In this document: positions 1 through 5,939 of the stretch, piece by piece
Layout of the letters: every line of letters starts with the position of its first letter
Numbering within the stretch: the first letter of the stretch is position 1
Origin: an uncultured Mycoplasma sp.
GTDB lineage: Bacteria > Bacillota_I > Bacilli_A > RF39 > UBA660
Reading direction: 5' to 3'
DNA length: 8,968 bases
Assembly: GCA_947565485.1 (NCBI GenBank)
Contig: CANOGG010000032.1
Span: 1-8,968, forward strand
The notes under the pieces: model-generated
Database searches by the model: none
Seen by the model: the letters and a program-made list of their open reading frames with translations, nothing else
Told to the model about the DNA's origin: nothing
Made by a program: the position numbers and the translations under genes

Positions 1-149
1 TCTTGATAAGTCATGGAAGTGCCACCTAGTTCGAGGGCAATACGAGCATCGACCTCGTTCCAAATATTAACAGAGTCGATGAGGGTTCCATCCATATCGA
101 AAACAATATATTTTTTAGTTGATAAATCTAATTCGGTTAAATCTTTCAT
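1..149 (-). CDS. HAD-superfamily hydrolase, N-terminal fragment (runs off the window)
   Basis: The ATG at 149 opens a frame that stays open to position 1, giving about 49 residues starting MKDLTELDLSTKKYIVFDMD. Residues 14-25 contain the HAD motif I pattern (VFDMDGTLIDS), whose first Asp is the phosphorylated nucleophile and second Asp the general acid in this family. The following segment (NIWNEVDARIALELGG) fits the start of a C1-type helical cap, as in phosphoglycolate phosphatase or beta-phosphoglucomutase-like enzymes. The substrate cannot be told from the fragment; the rest of the cap and motifs II-IV are outside the window. The start overlaps the upstream gene's TGA as ATGA, so translation is probably coupled. 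An AAAGGA sequence lies about 10 nt upstream. The HAD assignment is secure; the subfamily is unknown. Confidence 0.85.
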   Translation of the reverse strand, partial: MKDLTELDLSTKKYIVFDMDGTLIDSVNIWNEVDARIALELGGTSMTYQ

Positions 150-868
150 GATTTTAGGTTCCTTTCTTTAAAGATATTTTGATAACTGGTGGTATGACGG
201 TTTATGACAAGACTACGGATTTTAGCGCCGGGTTGAGAATTTTTAACAAATTTCATTAGGACTATTATAGCACATTTATCTGTTTTTGAATGAATAAAAA
301 TTGCTTCTTTTAAATGAAGATGATGGATAGAGCATAAAGTGAGGATTTCTTCTAGACGTTCAGGACGGTGGACGAGATAGAATTTGCCACAGTCTTTTAA
401 GAGATAAGAAGTTGTTTTGATTAATTCGGCTAAAGTGATACTTAGTTCATGACGGGCGATAGCTAACTCCTTAGTAATATTGATTAGAGAGTTTTCATGG
501 ACTTTAAAAAAAGGGGGATTACAGGTGATGATGTCAAAATTATTTCCCGGGAAATAAGTCGGAGTGTTTTTGGCGTTGATGTTTAGCATTGTTATTTTTG
601 GTTCAAGGTGGTTGTAGCTAATGCTTTTTTGGGCGAGGTCGTATATTTCAGGTTGAAGTTCGATACCGGTAATAGCTATATCATTTTGGGAAGCTAAAAT
701 TAGAGGGATGGGAGCATTACCAGAGCATAAGTCGAGAAGTTTTTTATCGCTTTTTTTGATTTCGACAAATTCAGCGAGGAGTAAAGAGTCGAGGGAAAAT
801 TTAAATTTCTTATCATCTTGGTAAATTTTTAGGCCATAATCATATAAGTCATTTAAGATGATACTCAT
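146..868 (-). CDS. trmN6: tRNA1(Val) adenine-37 N6-methyltransferase-like protein (TrmN6/YabB family)
   Basis: This 240-residue class I SAM-dependent methyltransferase probably modifies the N6 of adenine next to the anticodon in tRNA, the activity known for E. coli TrmN6 (YfiC). Residues 45-51 (LDLCSGN) form SAM-binding motif I. Residues 117-120 (NPPF) form the catalytic NPPY-type motif IV of N6-adenine methyltransferases, in the context FDIITCNPPFF. Residues 137-141 (IARHE) match the conserved RHE segment downstream. It lies directly after ricT, with only yabA missing relative to the B. subtilis order yaaT-yabA-yabB, which supports the YabB assignment. The ATG overlaps the ricT TGA by 4 nt, and only a weak purine stretch precedes it, so it probably depends on translational coupling. 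A perfect Noc-type palindrome (541-556) lies within codons for YFPGN. Target tRNA and position are inferred from the family. Confidence 0.85.
   Translation of the reverse strand: MSIILNDLYDYGLKIYQDDKKFKFSLDSLLLAEFVEIKKSDKKLLDLCSGNAPIPLILASQNDIAITGIELQPEIYDLAQKSISYNHLEPKITMLNINAKNTPTYFPGNNFDIITCNPPFFKVHENSLINITKELAIARHELSITLAELIKTTSYLLKDCGKFYLVHRPERLEEILTLCSIHHLHLKEAIFIHSKTDKCAIIVLMKFVKNSQPGAKIRSLVINRHTTSYQNIFKERNLKS
541..556. promoter_or_regulatory. Noc-binding-site-like palindrome, site 1 (in the trmN6-like gene)
   Basis: The sequence is TATTTCCCGGGAAATA, a perfect 16-bp inverted repeat. It matches the consensus reported for NBS sites bound by the nucleoid-occlusion protein Noc of Bacillus subtilis, a ParB paralogue that recruits DNA to the membrane and protects the chromosome from division. 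It is embedded in coding sequence as Tyr-Phe-Pro-Gly-Asn. An identical copy occurs at 4224-4239 in another frame. Function is inferred from the motif; no noc gene is in the window. Confidence 0.75.
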
Positions 869-1656
869 TTTCGCTTATCTTTTAAAGACATTTCGATGCG
901 TTCATTATTTACGAGTACTTTATAAGTTTGGCTAAGAATATTTTTACTGACGACTTGACCTTTACCAGAGGGAGTTTCAATATATTCGCCAATTTCGGGC
1001 ATCCCTTCATTGCATCTTAGATACTCTTCATCTTCATAGGAGAGACAACAGAGAAGACGACCACATAAACCGTTGATTTTTGATGGATTTAGAGCAAGGC
1101 CTTGATTTTTGGCCATACCCATAGAGACAGAGTCAATGTGACTTAGAAAATTTGCACAACAGATTTTGCCACCACACCCGCCAACTCCGCCGATTTCACG
1201 GGCTTTATCACGAGCACCAATTTGCCGAAGTTCAATTCTTGTACGATAAATAGAAGCTAGTTTTTTGGCAAGTTCGCGAAAGTCGATACGTTCGTCGGCT
1301 AGGAAATTAAATATTAATTGTTTCCGGTCGAAAGTAAAAGTGGCATTAATAACTTTCATTTCAAGTTTAAGTTCGCTAACTAAACTCCGACAGTCTCTTA
1401 AGGCTTTTTCAGCTTCTTTTAAATTTCTTAGATATTGGTCGTAATCACTTTTAGTGGAAATACGGATAATTTCTTGAAGATTGTCAACATTTTTTAGTTC
1501 TTTTTCATCGAGATATTTAACTACTTTGCCGAATTGTTCACCTTTCTCAGTTTGAGCAATGACAGTGACATTGATAGGACATTTAAAATTACTTTTAAAG
1601 TTGTATATTTTGCCATTGTCTTTGAAGTTTATACCATAGACATAGATTTTGTTCAT
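865..1656 (-). CDS. ricT: PSP1-domain protein RicT (YaaT), RNase Y-modulating complex subunit
   Basis: A 263-residue protein of the YaaT/PSP1 C-terminal family, close to the usual length (about 275). In B. subtilis RicT acts with RicA and RicF as an iron-sulphur complex that directs RNase Y processing of operon mRNAs and influences development and biofilm genes. The signature cysteines are present: C161, C166 and C167 (GCGGKICCANFL) and C198, C203 and C204 (INGLCGRLLCCLSYE). Residues about 60-147 form the mixed alpha/beta PSP1 core, including the FDRKQLIFNFLADERIDFREL segment. The ATG at 1656 overlaps the holB TGA by 4 nt (ATGA) and follows GAGGT at good spacing. Position directly after holB is the same as in B. 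subtilis. Whether RicA and RicF exist here cannot be seen. Family assignment is very secure. Confidence 0.95.
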   Translation of the reverse strand: MNKIYVYGINFKDNGKIYNFKSNFKCPINVTVIAQTEKGEQFGKVVKYLDEKELKNVDNLQEIIRISTKSDYDQYLRNLKEAEKALRDCRSLVSELKLEMKVINATFTFDRKQLIFNFLADERIDFRELAKKLASIYRTRIELRQIGARDKAREIGGVGGCGGKICCANFLSHIDSVSMGMAKNQGLALNPSKINGLCGRLLCCLSYEDEEYLRCNEGMPEIGEYIETPSGKGQVVSKNILSQTYKVLVNNERIEMSLKDKRK

Positions 1657-2513
1657 TTTGTACCTCGCATTTCTATAACAAATTTGTCAATAATTAGTTC
1701 TGTATTTACATTATAACTCATTTCGGTTAAGATTTGAGTGATTATTTGAATTTTTTTGCTTAATGTTTCGATATTTTCGTTTAAATGATAAATTTCTAAG
1801 ATTTCAGGGTCGTATTCTTCATTTAAAAGTTTTAAAAAGTGATGGTAATAAATTAGGAATATTAATTTGAAAATGGTTTCGATACTTTTACGGTCGGGAA
1901 ATTCGGTCATCAGGCCTTTTTTATTATTTAAAAATGTTTGATGTTCAATAGTAGATAAGAATTTAGGAAGAGCAATTTTATACTTTTCTAGTTCTTCGGG
2001 TGTAAAACTTAGACTCGCAAGAGTATTTTTATTAGTAAAAACGAGATTAAGAGACTGGCAACGGCTTTTAATCGTATCCATAATGATATCCTTATTAGTA
2101 GTTAAGAAAAAGCCTATGATATTAGTTGTGGGTTCTTCAAGGAATTTTAGCATAGAGTTAGCACTACTGGTTCCAAGTTTATCAGCTTGCATAATGATAT
2201 AAATATTATAGTGACTATAGACAGGGATAGTGCTAAATTCTCTTTTTAGTTCTTCGATTTGGGCTTTTTTAATAATTGTGCCATCTGGTTCGATGATTTT
2301 AATACTAGGAAGATTATTTTTATTGATTAGATTACAGAGATTACATTTCTGACAATTTTCTTCATATTCTTGGTTACAGTTAATGATTTTGATTAGTTCT
2401 TTTAAGTCAAATAAAGCGGCTTCTAGGTTATTTGTTTCAATTAAATAAGCGTGAGCTAGCTTGTTCTCACGATATCGGGTTATGATTGGTTCTAGGGCTA
2501 CATTTTTTATCAA
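1653..2513 (-). CDS. holB: DNA polymerase III delta' subunit
   Basis: This 286-residue clamp-loader subunit works with DnaX (also in this window) and delta to load the beta sliding clamp. It has the AAA+ layout of delta' without a functional P-loop: the HAYLIETNNLEAA region around residue 21-33 lacks GxxGxGKT, as is normal for HolB. A zinc module is visible (C46, C54, C57, C60), followed by NIYIIMQADKL (103-113), the ANSMLKFLEEP segment (118-128) and the SRCQ sensor-1/arginine motif (150-153). The C-terminal third is divergent helical sequence. The start is TTG at 2513: AGGTGA sits 6 nt upstream and no in-frame ATG lies nearby. It is somewhat shorter than B. subtilis HolB. It overlaps ricT by 4 nt and follows the bofA-like gene by 35 nt; tmk, darA (yaaQ) and yaaR, found here in B. 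subtilis, are missing. Confidence 0.94.
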   Translation of the reverse strand: MIKNVALEPIITRYRENKLAHAYLIETNNLEAALFDLKELIKIINCNQEYEENCQKCNLCNLINKNNLPSIKIIEPDGTIIKKAQIEELKREFSTIPVYSHYNIYIIMQADKLGTSSANSMLKFLEEPTTNIIGFFLTTNKDIIMDTIKSRCQSLNLVFTNKNTLASLSFTPEELEKYKIALPKFLSTIEHQTFLNNKKGLMTEFPDRKSIETIFKLIFLIYYHHFLKLLNEEYDPEILEIYHLNENIETLSKKIQIITQILTEMSYNVNTELIIDKFVIEMRGTK

Positions 2514-2519
2514 TTCTAC

Positions 2520-2525
2520 TCACCT
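2520..2525 (-). promoter_or_regulatory. Ribosome binding site setting the holB TTG start
   Basis: Read on the minus strand this is AGGTGA, a strong match to the anti-Shine-Dalgarno complement, 6 nt before TTG at 2513-2511. It decides in favour of the non-ATG start because the frame has no suitable ATG near the conserved N-terminus. Confidence 0.8.
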
Positions 2526-2548
2526 GGGGAAATTCTTTCTACATTTAT

Positions 2549-2734
2549 TTAGATTAGGAAAAATATGAAGACGAGGCCTAAGATTCCGGGAGTGCCAAGG
2601 AGAGTTACCAAGATGAGAGTTATTATATTAATTGGGATAAAAACATTGATGTTACCCAGGATGAGGTTTAGACCATAGAGCATAACAAAGGCGATACATA
2701 GTTTTCTAATCATTTTTATTATTTTCTTTGCCAT
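2549..2734 (-). CDS. Small BofA-like (pro-sigma-K processing inhibitor family) membrane protein
   Basis: A 61-residue very hydrophobic protein. A basic start (MAKKIIKMIRK) is followed by a membrane segment at about residues 12-29, then a family-like IPINIITLILVTLLGTPGILGL stretch (33-54) and a hydrophobic end. B. subtilis BofA has the same HVPINLVTTAISGILGIPGIAAL pattern near its C-terminus and is also encoded just downstream of recR, so sequence and position agree. BofA (87 residues) holds the SpoIVFB protease inactive during sporulation; this copy lacks roughly the first membrane segment. The upstream SD is weak (GTGAT), and an ATG at 2713 (MIRKLC) is a possible alternative start. The family call is likely; a sporulation role is not shown by this window. 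Confidence 0.75.
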   Translation of the reverse strand: MAKKIIKMIRKLCIAFVMLYGLNLILGNINVFIPINIITLILVTLLGTPGILGLVFIFFLI

Positions 2735-2771
2735 ATATTATCACATTTAATTATATGTGGCAAGAGGAAAT

Positions 2772-3374
2772 TTATTCGGATATTTTTTTGCGGTCTTCAA
2801 GGGCTTTTTCAAGGGTTATGTTGTCGATATATTCGATATCAGCGCCCATAGGAATGCCATAGGAAAGGCGGGAGATGGTGATGTCTTTATTTTCGAGGAT
2901 TTTTTTGATGTACATAGTAGTGGCTTCACCTTCAACAGTCGGTTTTAAGGCTAAAATCAATTCGGGGTGAGTTAGACTTGCGACCCTTTCGAAAAGACTT
3001 TTTAAGTTAATGTCATCAGGGCCACGGTCATCAATGGGAGATATGAGGCCATTTAAGACATGATAAGTACCATTAAACTTGCCGGATTTTTCAAAAGAGA
3101 TGATGCTTTTAAAATCTTCTAGAACACAGATAATATTAGGGTTCCTGGTAGTATCTTGGCAGATGAGGCATTTTTCTTCATCAGTAATATTACCACAGAT
3201 TTCACAGCGATTTAGTTTCGTTTTAGCATCAATTAAAACAGTGCTAAATTCTTTTATTTCTTCATCATTAAATTCAAGAGCGGCTAGGGCATAACGTTCG
3301 GCACTTTTTTCACCAACACCAGGAAATTTCCTAAAATAGCCGATTAATTGTTCTAAAATTCGTGGGTAGCCCAT
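2772..3374 (-). CDS. recR: Recombination mediator protein RecR
   Basis: A 200-residue RecR, close to the family length (198 in B. subtilis). It works with RecO to load RecA on SSB-coated single-stranded DNA during gap repair. In order: N-terminal helix-hairpin-helix (FRKFPGVGEKSAERYA, 14-29), a four-cysteine zinc site (C57, C60, C69, C72), the TOPRIM domain from about residue 80 (IICVLEDFKSI; EGEATTMYI) and the C-terminal Walker-B-like RLSYGIPMGADIEY segment. I chose the ATG at 3374 (MGYPRILEQL) because it matches homologue N-termini (B. subtilis MQYPEPISKL) and lies 1 nt after the ybaB stop. An in-frame GTG at 3389 would add five residues and overlap ybaB. AGGTGG lies about 11 nt before the ATG. 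Context (dnaX-ybaB-recR) is the classic bacterial arrangement. Confidence 0.96.
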   Translation of the reverse strand: MGYPRILEQLIGYFRKFPGVGEKSAERYALAALEFNDEEIKEFSTVLIDAKTKLNRCEICGNITDEEKCLICQDTTRNPNIICVLEDFKSIISFEKSGKFNGTYHVLNGLISPIDDRGPDDINLKSLFERVASLTHPELILALKPTVEGEATTMYIKKILENKDITISRLSYGIPMGADIEYIDNITLEKALEDRKKISE

Positions 3375-3375
3375 T

Positions 3376-3672
3376 TTAGAATAAGCCACCTAGACTGCCA
3401 TAAGCGCCCATAGCTTCTTCCATGGCTTTTTCGGCTTTAGCAACGGCGTTATTAACAGCGATTTTAGTCATATCTTCGAGCATTTCACGGTCATCAGGTT
3501 CAATAGAGCCTTCATAGGTAATAGTATATTTTAAAAGTTCCTTTTTACCATTAATTTCAACAGTTACCCATTCAGATTTTCCTTCAAAAATCGTTTTATC
3601 AACTTCTTCTTTCTTTTTACTCATTTCTCTTTGGACACGATTTGCTTGCGCAAGAATGTTTTGCATATTCAT
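3376..3672 (-). CDS. ybaB: YbaB/EbfC-family nucleoid-associated protein
   Basis: A 98-residue member of the YbaB/EbfC family (yaaK in B. subtilis, 107 residues), small dimeric DNA-binding proteins encoded between dnaX and recR in most bacteria. The N-terminal helix (MNMQNILAQANRVQREMSKKKEEVDKTIFEG) is followed by the central beta sheet (WVTVEINGKKELLKYTI) and a C-terminal helix (DREMLEDMTKIAVNNAVAKAEKAMEEAMG). A Gly-rich end (GAYGSLGGLF) stands where homologues have GGMPGLF-type tails. The ATG at 3672 has AAGGA 7 nt upstream; a second ATG two codons later is possible. The gap to dnaX is 23 nt, and recR starts 1 nt after its stop, so the three genes are surely co-transcribed. Confidence 0.95.
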   Translation of the reverse strand: MNMQNILAQANRVQREMSKKKEEVDKTIFEGKSEWVTVEINGKKELLKYTITYEGSIEPDDREMLEDMTKIAVNNAVAKAEKAMEEAMGAYGSLGGLF

Positions 3673-3695
3673 TTTTAATTCCTTCTTTCTATTTA

Positions 3696-5348
3696 TTATA
3701 TTATTTCGATAATATCTTTATCAAATATATCAAGAGCGACTTTTTCGATGTCTGGTTCTTCATTTTGAGGTTCTTTGGTTACTTGAGGTTCTTTGATATA
3801 TTCATAAACTATTTTATTTTTGAGATTGGTAATATATTTTTGGCGTTCTTCGGTCCATCTTTCTTCAGAAATAGCGATGAATTCATAATCTTGACTGGTT
3901 ATTTTTTTAAATTCGGAGGCTATTTCAGCTAAATTATCATTGATAAGACTAGATGTACCAGCGATTTGATTCGTTAAAATGGCGATTTTATCACTAGCTG
4001 CGGCAATATTACAATCAATTAGTAAATTTAACAAAGATTTATTAGTTAGAGAGCTTATAAAATTAGGCCAGATGGTTTTAAGCTTCACAAGATAATCTTT
4101 TTTAGCATTTACAAAGCAGTTATTTATTCTAATTTTAGTAAGTTCAGCGTATTTGTCAAGAGGTGGAGTTATATTAATGTTAGTAATAGGATGGTTATTC
4201 ACAGTTGGAGGCGGTGGTGTAATTATTTCCCGGGAAATAGTTTTTGGGGATTCTCGAGGTGGTTCTTGGGGTTGTTCGGGAACAGTTGGTTCTAAAGCTG
4301 GAGAAGATTTCGGTTGGTTTGTGGGAACATCAATATATTTAAGCAAGGTTATTTCAATTAGAAGATAAGGGTCAATATTAATGTTTACATAATTAGAGAT
4401 GGAAGCAAGTTCAAAAGCCATGTCTTTTAAGTGGGAATAGGGAAGTCCTTGATATTGGCGGTATTGTTTACAATTTATTGCTTCTTCTTCAATTTTTTCC
4501 AATAATTTTTTGATTAGATGTTTATAATCTATAGCGAGATTTTTTAATTTTTTCATCAAGGCGACGAAGTCAGCGGTGTTATTTTCAACAATATAGTTAA
4601 AAAGCGTTGTAATTTGCTTTTTAGATACGGAGCCAAAGTGAGATGTAACTTCATCAATAGTAATGGTTGTATTACTGGCTGATAACTGGTCTAGAATGCT
4701 TAGGGCATCACGCATTCCGCCGTCAGAAATATAGGCTATTTCTTCTAGAGCACTATCATCAATGGCTATTTTTTCAGTTTCAGTGACATATTTTAGTCTA
4801 GTAATAATACTTTCTAAGGCGATTTTATGAAAATCAAACCTTTGGCAGCGAGATAAAATAGTAATTGGAACCTCTTCAATATTAGTAGTAGCTAAAATAA
4901 ACACTATATGCTTGGGAGGTTCTTCAAGGGTAAGTAAAAGAGCATTAAAAGCACTATCACTAAGCATATGAACCTCATCAATGATGTATACTTTATATTT
5001 AGAATAAGCGGGGGCTAGTTTGATATTATTGATAATTTCACGAATTTCATCAACGCCATTATTAGAGGCCGCATCTATTTCGATAATATCAGCATTTTCT
5101 TTAAAGTGAAGGCAACTTTCGCATTCATTACAAGGACCATTGGCACCAGGATTTAAACAATTTATAGCTTTAGCAAAGACTTTAGCAGTACTTGTCTTAC
5201 CAGTTCCTCTGGGACCAGAGAAAATATAGGCGTGAGAAATTTTATCATTTTTTATAGAATTTTTTAAAATGGATACCATGTAATCTTGCCCGATTATATT
5301 GGAAAAATCATCAGGTCGGTATTTACGATAAAGTACTTTGTAATCCAT
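3696..5348 (-). CDS. dnaX: DNA polymerase III subunit gamma/tau
   Basis: A 550-residue clamp-loader ATPase that organises the replisome (B. subtilis 563). Residues 45-52 (GPRGTGKT) are Walker A. C64, C73, C76 and C79 form the zinc module. VYIIDEVH (120-127) is Walker B, and the LEEPP segment and SRCQRF (166-171) contain sensor 1 and the arginine finger. Helical collar sequence continues to about 345. A proline-rich linker (PEQPQEPPRESPK onward) then leads to a tau-type C-terminal domain and the typical acidic, hydrophobic tail. I chose ATG at 5348 (MDYKVLYRKYRP, the conserved start), with GGGTGA 6 nt upstream. A TTG two codons earlier directly abuts that SD and is unlikely. The linker carries a perfect Noc-type palindrome at 4224-4239. 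I saw no convincing frameshift signal for a separate gamma form. Confidence 0.97.
   Translation of the reverse strand: MDYKVLYRKYRPDDFSNIIGQDYMVSILKNSIKNDKISHAYIFSGPRGTGKTSTAKVFAKAINCLNPGANGPCNECESCLHFKENADIIEIDAASNNGVDEIREIINNIKLAPAYSKYKVYIIDEVHMLSDSAFNALLLTLEEPPKHIVFILATTNIEEVPITILSRCQRFDFHKIALESIITRLKYVTETEKIAIDDSALEEIAYISDGGMRDALSILDQLSASNTTITIDEVTSHFGSVSKKQITTLFNYIVENNTADFVALMKKLKNLAIDYKHLIKKLLEKIEEEAINCKQYRQYQGLPYSHLKDMAFELASISNYVNINIDPYLLIEITLLKYIDVPTNQPKSSPALEPTVPEQPQEPPRESPKTISREIITPPPPTVNNHPITNINITPPLDKYAELTKIRINNCFVNAKKDYLVKLKTIWPNFISSLTNKSLLNLLIDCNIAAASDKIAILTNQIAGTSSLINDNLAEIASEFKKITSQDYEFIAISEERWTEERQKYITNLKNKIVYEYIKEPQVTKEPQNEEPDIEKVALDIFDKDIIEII
4224..4239. promoter_or_regulatory. 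Noc-binding-site-like palindrome, site 2 (in dnaX)
   Basis: TATTTCCCGGGAAATA, identical over all 16 bp to the copy at 541-556. Here the DNA is read as Ile-Ser-Arg-Glu-Ile in the DnaX proline-rich linker, a frame shifted by one base relative to site 1. It therefore encodes different residues, which argues that the DNA sequence itself is selected. It uses CGG for Arg, unusual in this AT-rich gene set. Assignment rests on identity to the published Noc consensus. Confidence 0.78.
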
Positions 5349-5366
5349 TTTCAATCACCCAATCTA

Positions 5367-5395
5367 ATTATAACATATATATTAATTTTTGTCTC
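5367..5395 (-). promoter_or_regulatory. Putative sigma-A promoter for dnaX (extended -10)
   Basis: On the minus strand GAGACA (5395-5390) is followed by a 17-bp spacer and TATAAT (5372-5367), with TGT directly before it giving an extended -10 (TGnTATAAT). Transcription would begin near 5360, leaving a leader of about 12 nt that starts at the dnaX SD. The -10 is perfect and the -35 matches 4 of 6. It lies in the tadA-dnaX gap and the end of tadA. AT-rich sequence produces such boxes by chance, so confidence is moderate. Confidence 0.5.
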
Positions 5396-5807
5396 TTTTG
5401 TTTTTAAAAAATTCTTTTAAACACTTGGCATATTCGTCTTTTAGTGTACTAATGTTCGCTTGTTCGATATTAGTTCTATAGTATTCTTTTTTATTATCTG
5501 GTTTAGTTAGCAGATAGTAAACATTTTTAATTCTAGTTTGTTTGATAACAGCTTCGCACATACTACATGGCTTTAAAGTTACGTATAAATCGCAATTATC
5601 GAGTCGCCAATCTTTTAATTTCCGATACCCTTTAGTAATTACTAACAATTCTGCATGATTAAGAACTGTTTTATTTTTATGACGTGTATTATAGGCTTTA
5701 GCGATTATTTTATCGTTATAAACGAGTAGAGCACTTACTGGGACTTCGTTTTTTTGGGATGCTTTTTTAGCTAAAGTTACTAACATTTTAAAATATTCTT
5801 CTTTCAT
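5382..5807 (-). CDS. tadA: tRNA adenosine-34 deaminase (TadA/CDA family)
   Basis: A 141-residue zinc-dependent deaminase that, by family, converts A34 to inosine in tRNA-Arg(ACG). HAE (51-53) supplies the zinc ligand His and proton-shuttle Glu, and PCSMC (80-84) supplies C81 and C84. EVPV near residue 21 and N40 (AYNTR) match TadA. Some family-typical positions differ: EVPVSAL instead of EVPVGAV, CEAVIKQTRI instead of CAGAIV..RI, and no clear YGA-DPK-GA segment after it. A related cytidine/guanine-type deaminase therefore cannot be fully excluded. Location next to the SRP RNA and dnaX is the same as in B. subtilis (yaaJ-scr-dnaX), which supports tadA. I chose ATG at 5807 because GGAGG lies 6 nt upstream. 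The frame stays open to 6041, but that extension would cover the SRP RNA and parS sites and is not coding. Confidence 0.87.
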   Translation of the reverse strand: MKEEYFKMLVTLAKKASQKNEVPVSALLVYNDKIIAKAYNTRHKNKTVLNHAELLVITKGYRKLKDWRLDNCDLYVTLKPCSMCEAVIKQTRIKNVYYLLTKPDNKKEYYRTNIEQANISTLKDEYAKCLKEFFKNKRDKN

Positions 5808-5811
5808 TATT

Positions 5812-5816
5812 TCCTC
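5812..5816 (-). promoter_or_regulatory. Ribosome binding site of tadA
   Basis: GGAGG on the minus strand, 4-6 nt before the ATG at 5807. It marks the tadA start and lies just 3 nt after the T-tract that ends the SRP RNA, so the SD sits at the very 5' end of whatever message reads through. An in-frame ATG at 5819 overlaps the T-tract and lacks its own SD. Confidence 0.8.
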
Positions 5817-5819
5817 CAT

Positions 5820-5827
5820 AAAAAAAA
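5820..5827 (-). terminator. T-tract ending the SRP RNA (terminal stem acts as hairpin)
   Basis: Eight consecutive Ts on the minus strand directly follow the 3' strand of the SRP RNA closing helix (ending TGTGCAC). I see no separate local hairpin, so the closing stem would serve. Termination is probably incomplete, because the tadA SD lies 3 nt further on and no other tadA promoter is visible. Confidence 0.6.
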
Positions 5828-5898
5828 GTGCACACAAACAGTGATTGACGTGGCTGCTACTTTCCAGTCCTGACCAGGTTACAATATATTTGTTGCAC
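5820..5898 (-). ncRNA. ffs: Signal recognition particle RNA, short bacterial (4.5S-like) type
   Basis: Read on the minus strand, 5881-5840 contains the conserved SRP domain IV: CCTGGTCAGG, then ACTGGAAAGT, then AGCAGCC. This corresponds to E. coli CCAGGTCAGGTCCGGAAGGAAGCAGCC. The GGAA tetraloop is kept, while its closing pairs change together (TCC/GGA in E. coli, ACT/AGT here), which is compensatory and supports a real hairpin. The RNA scaffolds Ffh for co-translational targeting of membrane proteins. The 5' end (GTGCAACAAA from 5898) pairs with the 3' end (TTTGTGTGCAC), followed by eight Ts at 5827-5820. Length is about 78 nt, so there is no Alu domain, unlike the roughly 270-nt scRNA of B. 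subtilis. A promoter with ideal spacing starts it at about 5898. Exact ends are inferred. Confidence 0.93.
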
Positions 5899-5904
5899 GT
5901 TATT

Positions 5905-5933
5905 AATTTACCACATATTTTTGATTTTGGCAA
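5905..5933 (-). promoter_or_regulatory. Sigma-A-type promoter of the SRP RNA
   Basis: On the minus strand TTGCCA (5933-5928) is followed by a 17-bp spacer and TAAATT (5910-5905). The start falls about 7 nt later at the G of 5898, which is also where the closing stem of the SRP RNA begins. Spacing, position and RNA end agree. The -35 lies 6 bp from the parS site at 5940-5955, so bound ParB could touch or cover it. Confidence 0.75.
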
Positions 5934-5939
5934 GGGGTA

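Noticed and set aside
2735..2771. Small CACAT/ATGTG hairpin between recR and the bofA-like gene as a terminator.
   Set aside because: Only five AT-rich pairs with an 8-nt loop and no T-tract; the gap looks like an ordinary intra-operon spacer.
3376..3389. GTG at 3389 as the recR start.
   Set aside because: The ATG at 3374 matches homologue N-termini and follows the ybaB stop by 1 nt; the extension is not conserved in the family.
3900..3920. A-rich run in dnaX as a programmed frameshift site for a gamma subunit.
   Set aside because: It lies near the C-terminus rather than after domain III, and the codon phase does not fit the X XXY YYZ pattern.
5891..5906. An eighth parS-like sequence, TGTTGCACGTTATTAA.
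   Set aside because: Only the left half matches; it is explained by the 5' closing stem of the SRP RNA and lacks the GTGAAACA half.
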